64,000 bases of DNA from Formicarius rufipectus (lineage: Eukaryota; Chordata; Aves; Passeriformes; Formicariidae). The stretch covers positions 2,241,842-2,305,841 of the forward strand of contig VXAU01006135.1 in NCBI GenBank assembly GCA_013399695.1, written 5' to 3'. The notes under the pieces are model-generated. The model had not been told where the DNA came from. It did not search any database and saw nothing but the letters and a program-made list of their open reading frames with translations. Each line of letters opens with the position of its first letter. Position 1 is the first letter of the stretch. Made by a program: the position numbers and the translations under genes. This document shows, piece after piece, positions 11,881 through 23,800 of this stretch.

Positions 11881-13854
11881 AGAAAGGAAAAATAACATGT
11901 TTGCACCTCATGGGTTTGGGGGGGGCTTTTTCCCCCTATCCTTCTAAAAAGAGAGGCAGTGAAAGAGTTGGTGCATATTGTTGCACCCTCGCTGGACATC
12001 ACAGCTACCCCTTCAGCTGTGCCCCAGCCATTCCCCAGGCCATTTCCCCTTCCACACAAGCTGTTATTTCTCTCACCAGGACCTCGTGGAGGATCCTGGG
12101 GTGTGAGGTGGAGGCTGTGCACATACCAAAAAGCAATCTCAGCCCAACAGTCTCAGGATTCAGCTGAACAAAGGCAGGAAGAGAAAAGGGACACAACTTG
12201 CTCAACAGCACAAGAGTACACTCACGTCCTCTACTTGCGTATTCTCTGAATCAAGTGAAGTGGCAGAACATCCCCAGAAGATCTCAGAGGAGACATGAGA
12301 GAAGCACCAGAGACCACTGGGGAGAGTCAGTAGCATTATGCTATGGGGGAAAAAAAGCAGAGGCTTTGCAGGCAGAAGGGGTTTAGCACCATGTGCAAAG
12401 AAACCATCTCCTGCTGCTGTTTTTCATCTTCTTGTTTTCAGCTGTGCTTGGGAAAACACAGCAATATGGTCATTCTTCTTAAATAAACACTCATAGCATC
12501 CACTTCCTTGCCAGTGAAAATAACACTGTAGGCATTTTGCTAACTAGTTTGGTCTGAGAGGAATGGAAATATCATAGCTGACTTAAAGAAGTGGAGGGGA
12601 AACCCCAATAAGCCAAGTCTGACCGAATTGCTGTCTAGCATTTTTTGTCTAAAGGAAAAATATTTAATGCAAATTTCTCCATAGTCCTCCACCTCCAAAG
12701 TCAGGTGAGCATTTTGCATCTTGAAAGAATAAAAACCATAAACACAACAAACACTTTTTCATGACTACTACCCACATCAGGCAATTAGCCAGCCCTCTCA
12801 TTAGGCCATGACAAAGATGATGGCATGTTGTTGCCTCCCGCACTTTGACTTAGGACGAGAAAGCCCAGCAGCGCCTTGTAAATCCCAGCACTGCTGACAG
12901 CCAAACTCAGCAGCGGCTCATTCCCCTGGGAAAAAGATTTGTGAGAAAGGTGCTGAGCTTTTCTTACCCATATGCTTTCTGTTCTCACTACATCTATTGC
13001 TTCACCTGCTTTCTGTTCATCTCTGTCACAAAATTCACATGTGAGAGCCCAGAACTGAGAAGGATTTTCCTTTTCCCTTCCTCACTTTCCCCTCCCTCAA
13101 GAGAAGACACTTGCAAGTGTTTGAGCGTTTTCTTACAAAGGGCTTTTCTTCAACTCCTGACCTTCCCTCCCTTTTGTTTTGGATGAATTATGTGGTGTCA
13201 AGTGTCCTCAGAAACCATCCCTGCTCCAGTTCAGCACTGCAATGTGCAGGAGATGCATGGTGGAGAGAGAAGAGTGTGGAGAGAAAAGGAACTACCGGAT
13301 ATTAAAAATTGCTGACCCTTTGCAATCATTAATGCTGAGAGAGGATATATTTTTCATGTGGGAGAGCTGGACAATTTTCACAAAATTGCTGTGCTGTTTG
13401 GTGATCAGGCTGAAATTCAACTGCAATTACATGTTCTCCAGTTTCCTGCCTGAATACCAAGAGGTTTAGGGGTGAAGCCACAAAGGTTGACACCTTTGAT
13501 CAAACCTTTCCTGCCATGGGCAGGAGTGGTTGCTCTGAATGTGATACACCTCGTTATGAAGGTAACAACAATAACTTCCCTCCTCCAGTTTCAGGGCTAA
13601 ATCCACAGAAAGCACCTGCTGGTACTGGTGAAATGGAGAAACTCTGCAGAGAAACAGCTTCTCCCCAGGCTTGGTGGGATCAGGCAGTGAAAATTATTTG
13701 GGACATTTGCCCTTTCTCTGTTTCACTTGCTGCTATCAATTCTTATTTTTAGTTGCTGATAATAACCATCAGCCTGATAAGCAGTAGTTCCTCTCTGTAT
13801 GCTGCAAAGAAAATAAGGGTCTTTTTTTTTACAAAGGAATTAAAATGAAGGACA
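11881..13854. other. Gene-free unique sequence
   Basis: It includes overlapping frames of about 100 codons on both strands at 11802-12250 and no splice-flanked exon. A G-run and C-run at 11918-11936 are the only low-complexity features. No transposon recognised. Confidence 0.55.
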
Positions 13855-13935
13855 GGGAAAGGCAGGGACTTGCCCAGCATCATCCAGTAAACCAATGGCA
13901 TACAGCCAGTTCTCTTGAGGCCTGATCCAGTGACA
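13855..13935 (-). mobile_element. MIR SINE fragment
   Basis: 'gcagggacttgcccagcatc' followed by 'atccagtaaaccaatggcat' is the reverse complement of the MIR core (the ACTTGCCCAAGGTCACACAGCTAGTAAG region), followed by the diverged 'ttctcttgaggcctg' block. Minus orientation, old. Confidence 0.6.
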
Positions 13936-14650
13936 CTGCTCTGAAGAAATGCTACCTGACAGTGAATGTTTCTTTAACATGCATACATACATACATGGAT
14001 GACAAGGTTAAAATGGCACATGATATTTGATAACAGTGCTGCAAACTGGCATCTGCCAAAATGTTTCCCAGAAGCAGACCCAACTTTCACTGTCAAACAG
14101 ACAACATGATCATGCAACTCATCCTTGTAACCACCTCCCTCTTGCTCTCCTTCTTCCTGCTACCTCAGTGATCTTATCTCATGACTGAATGTGAAAGGTC
14201 AAACCCCAAATCCAAAGAGCTTTCCTACTGTTTCATGACAAGAGGTCTGTGGAATTAATGTGCTTGAAAACATCTTAACTCTACAAAAATCAAGCTGAAA
14301 TGCTCTGGAATTTACAACAGGAATGCTTCATTTTTTACAGGTACTTCTGTTTGCTTATTTTAATNGGCTTGGCTGATTAAAGTGGAGAAGTTCCTTGCTG
14401 CTGTTTAATCCATTGAACAGGTAGACACCTTGCAGGACTCATGTTTCAGTTTTTCAAGTGAAGTGTAGTGTTGCACCAAGGAAACCCCCTCCAAAATACC
14501 TACAGAACTGCTGTAGCAAAGCCCTCTTTTCAATCCTTTTCTCACAGGCAGGATGGAAGAAGTCGGTAACAGAAAAGGTTTGCCATGATTTTTCTCTTTC
14601 TTTTTATTCATTTTGTTTACTTTTTAATACTGTTCCATAACCTTGTGTCA
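13936..14650. other. Gene-free unique sequence with one ambiguous base
   Basis: A short CATA microsatellite lies at 13979-13996 and a single N at 14365. Otherwise it is AT-rich and unremarkable. Confidence 0.6.
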
Positions 14651-14697
14651 TGTGCTGAATGCTTTTTCTTGTGCTGAATGCTTTTTTTTTTTTTTTT
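14651..14697. repeat. 19-bp tandem duplication running into poly-T
   Basis: The unit TGTGCTGAATGCTTTTTCT occurs at 14651-14669 and again, with its end turned into a T run, from 14670. The T run (14682-14697) reaches the gap, which suggests a slippage-prone locus. Confidence 0.85.
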
Positions 14698-14730
14698 NNN
14701 NNNNNNNNNNNNNNNNNNNNNNNNNNNNNN
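14698..14730. other. Assembly gap (33 N)
   Basis: Thirty-three N with T runs on both sides (to 14697 and from 14731). The homopolymer probably broke the assembly, so the true length of the tract is unknown. Confidence 0.99.
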
Positions 14731-14738
14731 TTTTTTTT

Positions 14739-15245
14739 GTGAAAATAAAACATGGAACCATGGTTTTTGTTTCAGGAGTGCACAGCAGTTGATAGGAGCA
14801 CTTTGTGGTCAGATATGGCTGCTGTAAATTTTATTGAATTTGAAACAGACACTGAGAGGCAAATCACTTTGCAGATGTCAGGGCAATTTGATCTGCAAAA
14901 AACCCACATGGACTTTCAAACATTAGGAAATTTTAGACACCTAAAACAATCACTAGAAGTTAAATGTTCTTGCTTGCTTGCAATCATAACCTTGTGGCTC
15001 AAAGAAAGATCTTGAGGTATGTATATCCTTCCTAAGGATGCATGAATGCAGTAGTGGGTGAGGCTGGCATTCATTCCCCAGAAGACCTGACATTAAATTT
15101 ATGGGAAAGGAAATAAAAGCAAGGCGAAAGTTTAGTGATATTTTCCCAGAAGAATTTGGAGATTGATTCATGCAGTCTTAGGAAGAGTAAGAAATCAGGG
15201 GATCTTATATATATAAGTCTCCCACTAGCTCTTGATTGATTTGCA
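14739..15245. other. Gene-free sequence between gap and CR1
   Basis: An 87-codon plus-strand frame begins just after the gap (14752) and has no domain. Sequence from about 15160 may belong to the CR1 that follows, but I cannot place it on the element. Confidence 0.5.
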
Positions 15246-15484
15246 GGGAAGAGACGGACTCTTTCAGAGGTGCACAACAGGGTGGCGCAAGCTGGAAGAA
15301 AAGGAATTTTGGTACAATAAGAATTAGGGAAAAGTAACTATGAGGGTAGTCAAAGAATGCAAAAGGGTTGAAGAGGCCTTGAAACCTCCATTCTTGGAGC
15401 TATTCAACACCTGACTCAGGACCCTGAGCAACTTTTCAAGGGGGTTTTGGATCAGAAGCTCCAGCATTCCCTTCCAACCTACAT
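15246..15484 (+). mobile_element. CR1 LINE, 3' fragment
   Basis: The order of blocks is that of avian CR1 3' ends: an 'agacggactctttcagaggtgcac' block, then 'ccattcttggagctattcaa' (CR1 CCATCCTTGGAGATATTCAA), 'gactcaggaccctgagcaac', and 'cattcccttccaacct' at the end. Plus orientation. It is truncated at the 5' side, as most CR1 copies are, and well diverged. No reverse transcriptase segment is present. Confidence 0.85.
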
Positions 15485-16347
15485 TACATTATAGCAAGCT
15501 ATGGAATACAAGGTTCTGATCTACCTTGTTCCCTGTTCTGACCAAACATGCAAAATTCAAGTGCTGAGCCCAGGATTAGCTGAACTGCCCAATTTAAAAC
15601 CAGAATGTTCAGATCAGAATGCCACCATCTGGGACAGACAGGCCTGTAGTGTTCACTCTGGTCTCTGGCTGCATCCTCAGTCCACAGGCATGACTGGGAA
15701 TGCTGAGAATGCAACAGAGTTCACCCTAGCAAGGTGTTTTCCCACTTCTCTGAGATACTGAGAGGTTTAGCAATGGTTGTTTTGAGGTCCTTCTGAGACA
15801 ACAGCCCAAAGAAAGCTGTTATTTAGGGTGACCATATTTCCATAATGAAAATTTGGGCATTTTTAGCATCAGTATTTCTCATGATTGCAAAACAGTCTGA
15901 ATGCCCTTTCTATGGTCTTCTGAAAATGTCAGCTTTTGATTATGCCTCAACATGTATATATTTCTCAGTGCAAGGACACAGGGGTTTATTTTGCCAAGTA
16001 ACACCACATTCTGATGAGATTCATTAATATAGCTGATTGGAAAAGGCCATCTCTGTCCCTGCAGTAAATGTCATTATTCTGATATTTGAATTTCAGCCTC
16101 CATCAGGGTCAATGAGTGAAAAAAATACTTAAACTCGTAGAGGATGTAAATACTGGCGGAGGCGGGGGTGGGAAGTTCTTTTTGTTCATAAATCAGAAAA
16201 AACCCTATAGTGCACACCTACACAGCTGCACATTCAGGAAAAGGGAGACTGGCCAGGCCAAGGGCATGAGGTTTAGATTTCCTGAAAAGTACAGAAGGAG
16301 CTCTATAAAAAGCAGCCATTTATCTTCACCTGGGAAACTGTCCGCCA
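15485..16347. other. Gene-free unique sequence
   Basis: It contains overlapping chance frames on both strands at 15499-15761 and no recognised element. Confidence 0.6.
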
Positions 16348-16446
16348 CCAAAAAAACCAAACAAAACAAACAAACAAACAAACAAAAAAAGACCCAAAAT
16401 AAACAAACAAACAAAAAGCAAAACAAAATTTAAAAAAAAAAAAAAA
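16348..16446. repeat. CAAA/AAAC low-complexity tract ending in poly-A
   Basis: Runs of AAACA and CAAA units with interruptions, closing with about 15 A at 16432-16446. The Lys/Gln/Asn-rich and Phe/Cys-rich frames read through here are artefacts of this tract. Confidence 0.92.
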
Positions 16447-18768
16447 TGCCACAGATTTCAGGACAGAAAGTTAAAGATTCACTTTGACCCAGTGAATATC
16501 CTCAGAATCTCCTTCACACACATTGAACAAATCCCACTTCAAGCAGAAGATTGGCTCAGGCTGGAGCCGCAGTGAAACAGCTGAGCAAACCTTCATGCAT
16601 CTGCCTTTTGCTCCACACTGATGGGGTGCACCTTTCTTGGACACCTGATGTCCTGCTCAGCTCAGGGTTGCTTCTTGAACAAACATTGTTTTGTTCCAAG
16701 AACTGAAGGTTGATTATGTTCAAATCAGCTAACCAGAAAACACTTGCATGAGCCAGATTTTCTTAAGGAAGCTGCTGAACGATGAGAAAAACCGATGTTT
16801 TTTCTCACAAGAACTGAGCCAGAGTGAGAGAACTGCAGCATATCAACTGCAGTTTGAAACACCTTGCTTTTCACGTGTTAATTTCTCATTATTTTCTCCC
16901 AGCTTAAAATTTCTTGTTAATCAAATTGGAATAGTGACATGAAAAGCCTGGGAGTTTATTGATATAGCACCAGTATTCCTGCTCAGGAAGTCAAAATCAG
17001 GAAGTCTTAGTTTTAAGCCAGAAAATCTCTTTAGAGTGTAAGATTGTAGCAATTCTAGTGGACTTTTTCATAGCTTCATAGCATGAAAACATCCTGCCAT
17101 TACATAGAAAGCAAGGCTCCACATCAGCAGTTTATTCCAAGTTGTTCTCTTTTGACCTGCCTCTGAGCCAAGCCCCAAATTTAACATTCAATGCTTGAAT
17201 CATGTATTGCATGATAAAACAAAATCCCCAACGTCCTCCTCCCTGCTCCAGCTATATAAAAATAAAATTATTTCAGGCAGAGAAGTCACAAACAAGCCAA
17301 GCACAACAGGGCCATAATGCACAACCTGATGTTGCTGGCTCTAAATACACAAACAAACAATTGCATATTCATTTTGACAAACATTTGAAGAGCTGCACTG
17401 CACAGAAAAGAGTCCAGGGGCCAGTATTTGTTCCCAGGCAAGTACATTGGCTTCGGTGGAGTTACTCAATAGGTTTGCTGGTCTATTGTGCTTCTCTCAC
17501 TTCCAGCAGTATCCAGCACATCTGAATCACATTCTTCTGCTAACTGTTTCCTCTCCCCCTGTACAAGAGCAGCCCTAACATAAGGAGCAGCGAAAAGATC
17601 AGGCTTTGTTATCTTTTCTGCCTGCTCCAATATTTCAAGTAGTTCAGGGGCTTGCTAGTTCCCTTGAACAGCAGCCATTTCTTGGTTTATTCAGCATAAA
17701 TTATACAATTATGTTTCATATCATCACAAGGCATCCACAAATGAGTAGCAGACACCCCTTTGCACTCAGTCTGTTTAAACAGGATGCCGACAGAGGAAAG
17801 AATGTGTAATACAATGACTGCACACTATTTCCAATGGCAAGAGCCCTTTTACACCTGCATAAATAGAGCTGGGCCTGGCTGGTTGTACAGCCATTGTCTC
17901 TTCCAGTTACATGCCCAGCTGTTATACCAGCCCTTGTTTTCTTTATGGCTTGGTGTGCTGGTGTGCTTTCCACAGTGAATGAAACACCTTACCTGAGTGA
18001 TTACCTTTGTGAAAAGATGAGTAACAATAGAAAGGAACAATATGTTGTAAAGATCTTGCTGAAAGTATACAGTATAGCAAAGAGAAGTTTCACTGAATGA
18101 ATATGCTGACAAACCTGACCCTTTGGTTGCCATAGAAGTGAAAAACAACTTGTTTTGGTTCCTTCACTGTCTATTGTGAAATTTACTATAAATTATAGTT
18201 CCAGTGTCAATAGACTTAGATTTTACTGACCACTATGTGTCTGAACATCGCTGTTTATAGTTCAGTGGCAAGCCATAATCTTCAGCTTTCACCCAGGATC
18301 ACTTTCTCCCTCCTCACATCAACTGTCCAGAGAGCTTCAGCAACATCTCTTATCCCCTGTGGTGGGGTCTGGCCTGGGTGTTTCAAAAAGTGATGTAGTG
18401 GAGTCCAGTAATGAGATGGACCACCTTAGACATTCAGATAGATCTCCTTGGACACTGAAAGCCCTTTCTCCTTGGACATCAAAACCTTGACTCGTTGCTA
18501 CCAGACTTTCTGATCTGGTCCTTACACTGGCCAGGGGTGCATGCTCTTGTTTAAACGAACGTCTTGCTAAATCCTGGAGGGAACCTTTCAATGAAATAAT
18601 GAGGAACCCTAATCTATCTTGGGTATCACAAGTGCTTCACCAAACATAGCCATGTCAATAAAAGGTTTTGTGTACAACTTGTCATGAATACACTGAGAGA
18701 GGAAAAAAAAAAATAGAAGAAACATGAATTCTCCAGACACTGCCATATGGAAGGATGTAATGCCCCAT
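16447..18768. other. Gene-free unique sequence
   Basis: It contains a short stretch near 17446-17470 (ggcttcggtggagttactca) that resembles a dispersed sauropsid repeat motif, and a partly repetitive block at 18424-18480. Frames up to about 107 codons have no domain. Confidence 0.5.
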
Positions 18769-18800
18769 CATCAGCTGTCAGCTGTCATCAGATGATCAGA
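18769..18800. promoter_or_regulatory. E-box cluster
   Basis: CAGCTG at 18772-18777 and at 18779-18784 and CAGATG at 18789-18794 put three bHLH-type E-boxes in 23 bp, with ATCATC/GATGAT arms on the outside. It could be a bHLH binding platform or simply a small local duplication. Confidence 0.25.
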
Positions 18801-18989
18801 AGACTTTGATATTTAAAACAGACCTTTAAACCAGATGCAGTGTTAGATTAAAAACTATAAACCTATTTAATTGTTTGGCATTATGTAAGGGTTTGTTTAA
18901 TTAGAAGGTATTTGGCAACTTGTTAGACTGTAAAATGTTTGACAATGTGCCAGTCAGACCCTCTTAGGGATAAAAGCAACCTCAGACTC

Positions 18990-19240
18990 GAACGTGTTGT
19001 ACATTTTGTGCCGCATGTGTGGTATGTCTCCAATGGAACCATTTCCAAGTGGAATTTAACGGCTGGGGAAGGTGCCAGTGGAGCAATGCAATTATTTTGC
19101 AAAATAGCTACTGCATGAGCAAAGTCATGGAGGATTTGCCCAGTCTCAATTCAGGCAGGACATCTCTGGTTTCGATTGTCAGGGTCTCCCACTCTTACCC
19201 CCTACGCTGTATTGCTTGGGCCTGCACACACTGGGACTCT
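18990..19240. promoter_or_regulatory. Possible conserved non-coding element with a 12-bp palindrome
   Basis: The segment keeps several CpGs (near 18987, 19012, 19060, 19174 and 19205) in an otherwise CpG-poor region. It holds the perfect palindrome ATTTTGCAAAAT at 19094-19105, which is C/EBP-like, and a CCAAT near 19030. No repeat explains it. Function is inference. Confidence 0.22.
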
Positions 19241-20439
19241 CTAGATCTTTTTTACGAACCCCAGCATTTATCACTCCTTGGTACCTGACTCAAAGCATCT
19301 CTCTTAAATTGGGCTTTTAATGGCCAACTGTCACATCTGGTTGAAAGAGGTGGACAGATAAAAGGCATTGAGATAAAATGCTACTCTTGTAGTGCATTGT
19401 CAGTGAAGGACAAGACACCACAGACATGGGCAGCACGATGTGAGTGAGCCATGCACACACAGGTATTTCTGCTCATGTAATCGTGTCTCCTGCATGTTTT
19501 AAAAAGTGAATGCTAAGTGGATACCATCACAGTTCTTTGCCCTTTCAGTGGGGGAAGCTGACTTCACTGCATTGAACATGGTGCTACAAAAATAAACAGA
19601 TGACAACTCAGTGATTTTCCTGATTGGAAATGTGAAAGGAGCAGGTCCTTTGGGGTTATATCAGGTAACCCAGCTTCCACTTAGAGAAGCTTTTCCTTGC
19701 ACAAGTTTTTTTTCCTGGCCATTCTGAATTTGTTGTAGCAGGGAGAGAAACTGTAATAATGAAAAATGCATGGAGAAAGCTGCACAAAAAACATCAGTGC
19801 GTAGTTTCATGTTTGAAATAGGCAAATATGGATCCGGCTTGGCTCAGTAAAACATCCTGATTGCAACAACTACATTTTTGGCATGAGAGAAACAACAATT
19901 AATCATTTTGATTTCTTTCCTTTTGTTCTTCAAACACTAAAATATATGTGTGAGTGTTCTGATTTGCTGTTTGAACATGAATATACATCAGTCATTACAG
20001 TACATTAATATGTGCTTCCTTCCATACTTAATGTTGTTTCAGAATTTGATGGAACATATTGTCTTGAAGTTCATTTTGGATAAAAACATTTCAAAATATT
20101 GGAATTCTTTGCAGACTGGAAATTTTGATGTTTTGATCAGTTTTTAATTAAAAGCACACATGGGCAAAACACCTATGTAAAAGGTAAACATTTGGCTCAG
20201 TTTTGGTTTATCTTTTATTTGATATCACACAGTTGGGTAGTTAATTATTTGTAAATATTATTCCCTAACACTGCTACTTTTTTTGTCAATAAGTTAATAA
20301 ACCTGAGATGTTTGATTCCTACTCCCACTCTAGGTGACCCACTGTGCTCACAGCAAGTCGCTTCCATGCTCTGTGCTTACATTCTCCTAAAGACCTTGAG
20401 AAACGTTACCAATCAAATCTTCCTCCATCTTGCTCTTAA
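19241..20439. other. Gene-free AT-rich sequence
   Basis: Nothing beyond AT-rich unique DNA is visible. Short frames such as 19950-20147 have no supporting structure. Confidence 0.6.
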
Positions 20440-20845
20440 GGATCTATAGTGACAGAGACTCAAAACCCTTCCCAGAAAATCCATCCCTGTGGTGTTTTTT
20501 CCATCCCCTTAACAAGGTTTTCCTCCTGTCTAACCCAAACTGCTGCTGCTGCAATTTAAGCCCATTCCTTCTTGCCTTATCCCCAGTGGATATGGAGAAG
20601 AGTTCATTACCTCTTTCTGTGTGGCAGTCTTTAACATATTTGAAGGCTGTTATCATGACTGTCTCACAGTTGTCTTTCTTCCAGACTAAACAATCCAGGT
20701 TCTGTCAATCATTTTCACAGAAGTTCTATTTTCAGTCCTTCTCCTCATCTTTATTTTCCACTGGTTTCTCTATTTTTGTAGCCAGCATCCTCTTTTTGCC
20801 ACCTTATTGGTTTTAACTTTGTAGTGGGACTGATTTCCCTCCAGG
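20440..20845 (-). mobile_element. CR1 LINE, 3' fragment
   Basis: Read on the minus strand, the blocks follow CR1: a 'gggcttaaattgcagcag' block, the 'ttggacattaggaaaaacttcc'-type block (here 'gggttagacaggaggaaaac'), and upstream the 'atgataacagccttcaaata' and 'ccactggggataaggcaaga' blocks. A 128-codon plus-strand frame through it is antisense repeat and not a gene. Confidence 0.8.
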
Positions 20846-23800
20846 TGCACATGTGCCATCTGTCACAATTCAAACTCGCTGTGGTGTGGCATGGCTGTTA
20901 CACCCCAGTAAACAACAGCAGAATTCCATGAGCCACATCCCTGGAAGTTACTGACATAACATCAACTCAGCCACAGGGTTCTACGTGGAAATATGGAGAG
21001 ATTAAATACCAATAGTCAGCTCAAGCTGATCATTGACATGAAAGACTTCTTTGCTATTCTCTGCTTTGGTTTTCTTTTTCTTCTTTCTTCACTTTCAAAG
21101 CAGAATTCTAATGAAAAAATGTTAGAATGTGGTCCATAAGCAAAATTTCTCAGGAATTTGGTTGCCTTTGAAAATACTGGGAGTCAGTTCTCAGGTCAAA
21201 ATAGTGATTTTTATTTTATTAAAATCAACTGTTTGAAAATCTGAAATTGCTGGGGGAAAAAAAAAAAAGAATGCCTGGCAAGTATGCCTAAGTATATGAA
21301 AACCACCAACCAGGTCTTTAACTGGTGGTATGCATGCTATTTCCATCTGTGTCACTAGAAAACATTTTGTCAAACTACTCTGATCTAGTATCTTAAGCAA
21401 CAATTTTTGCCACATCTATTGTATTCCTAAAAATATTCCCCAGAATCACCAGGAAGTGACAGATCTAACATGTCAGAGATGACTCTGTCCACAAGAACAC
21501 AAGGTGTCTATTATACAGATCTGAACTCTTTTTCCATGCCATATAGATCTCTGAATAAATACAAATTTAAAGGGAAGATAACTATTTGTTATCTTAGTAT
21601 GGAGATTTGGAGAAGGGAGGTAAATATTTATTCCTATACTTATTTCTTGGAAAGTTATCTCTATAAACTGTTCCAGGATGTAAATTCCTCTCTGAAAGCC
21701 AGTCACAGGCATATCCCAGATAGGTTCAGACTGTGCTTTTGTTTCAGATAAGGTGTAAAAACTTCAGAGACTTATCTGTGCCTCCCCTAAAGACCGTCAG
21801 TTTGCAAACCTAAGCTACAGGTATCTTGACAAAGAGCTCCTCTACTTGATTTTTTTTTCCTACTTTTCCTTGCACTGAAATTAGAAGAACAATATTTGAG
21901 GTTATTCCTCCAGCACTGTCTTTTGCCAGCCCTGATGAAACATAGGAAATGCAAGCAAAAGCAAAATTGAGCCACTGGATACTAAAAGGGAACACATGGA
22001 TCTTTTATCCCAATTATTTTTTTTATCCCAATAAATTATCCCAATGGACCTGGTTTAGTGAAACCCAAGTGACTGGGGCCCAGGAGAAATGGTTTAAGAG
22101 GAGCCGTGCAGGAGATCACACACAGCAGGGTCACTGTGACAACCTCTGCATTTCCTTGCCCCTCTGCAGGGCATGCTGACAGCAAAGGAGGTTCTGCCCC
22201 TTGTTTATTTTTTTAATAATGCTAAAATATTGGCTAGTTCACCTTCTCCACCAATTACTGCAGGTCCAAAAATTCCAGAGCACTGGTGTCCTTGGGGCAG
22301 ACTATGGCTCCAGTGAGAATATGGGCAGTTGCAACCCACTGTTGCTGTGTTCGTCCAGACATCGGGTGCTCCAGCACAAACCAGGCAGCCACAGCACAGT
22401 CAGTCCTTTGGCTTAGCATCTTGCTTTGCTGGGTATGACTCTTAAAAAGAAGTCTTCCATGTTTATACTAAAAATAAATTCAGTTGAAAAAAGAGCATCT
22501 CAGGCCTTGGGAAAAAGGCAGACAAACAAACCAACCAGCCTTTGAAGTTTGTTTTCAGAAGAATCCTCTTCTGCCTCATGGATGTTGTGTTCCCTCTCAT
22601 TGCATCATCTGCAATGCTGCCTGGGAATATCCCTTTTCTGATGGCAACCTTGTGCACTGTACCTGCTGCATCAAAACTTGCTGCTCTGAGGTGATCTGAG
22701 CTGGAGGCTGGCTGAAAAATCAGCTTCTTTAATTTCTGAATGTGACTGGAAACTGCAATGATAAAAACCAGATTGGATCTTCAAACTGGCATCTAAACTG
22801 TTCCTCCTCCCAGGGATCCACTCTCAGAGATCATCTCTGATGAGCCTTCTCAATACAGCCAGCTGGTTAGTGAAGGAACTGTGGGAATTTTACTCACATT
22901 CATATTGCTATCATCACTGTTTAACATTAACAAGGGCTTGGGACCTTTTGCAAATCCCACTCTCTTCAGGAGCACAGAACACATTAAAAAATCATGGTCT
23001 CAAAGAGCTTGTTATCTGGCTGGCAAAACTAAAAACAAAAAGCCCATCCCCAAAACCACAGAGGAGGAGGGTTGGAATTGTAAGACAGAGACAGGATTGG
23101 GGGTTTTTTTGAACAAAACTAGTGCAGGGAAATACTGGACCTGCTAAAATAGCACTGACTAGAATACATACACAGTTTTAGCCTTCAGTTTGGACATCTT
23201 CAGTTCCTGTTTTACAAGTGGCCAGTACCTAGTGCTTTTTATCAAAGAGGATCCATTCAAAGGCCAGGTGGAGAGAAAACTTTCCCTGGCATCACCCATG
23301 AGTTCTGCCCTTCTCCTATGGAGCATCCTTCCCCTCCAGCCAGTGGGTCATTTTATGTGTGGAGTGGGGCAATTCAACTGAAGTCAAGGGGAGAGGACTA
23401 GTCATCATTTCTTCATCCATCCAGTGTCAGAGGAGACCTCCTCTTCCTCACAGCTCCTCAAGAGTTTCTGGTAATCAGCAGGACCTTGTGCTTTTCCTCC
23501 TGGCATCAGCAACTTTCCCCTTTTATCACATTTGTTGCTGACTCCTTCCAGTCTGCTGCTCCTTGCAGCTGTCTGCCAAAACCAATATTCTCACAGCTGC
23601 CAGAGGCAGCTTAGACTGGCACATCATAAAAGGCAGCAAGGGCCACATTTCCAGATTAAAATAAACCCAGCCACTTCAGCGCCTTCTGACAATGTGTTTG
23701 ACATGCCTGTGCTGTGGCCTCACTCCTTGGCTCCGACAGGACACAGACATGCCCATGGCAGCTTCACATGGGCATCTCGCTCCCTCTCCATATGCCCAGC

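Noticed and set aside
16116..16433. Lys/Gln/Asn-rich 105-codon ORF
   Set aside because: The repetitive C-terminal part is translation of the CAAA/AAAC low-complexity tract.
20430..20816. 128-codon plus-strand ORF
   Set aside because: It is the antisense translation of a CR1 fragment.
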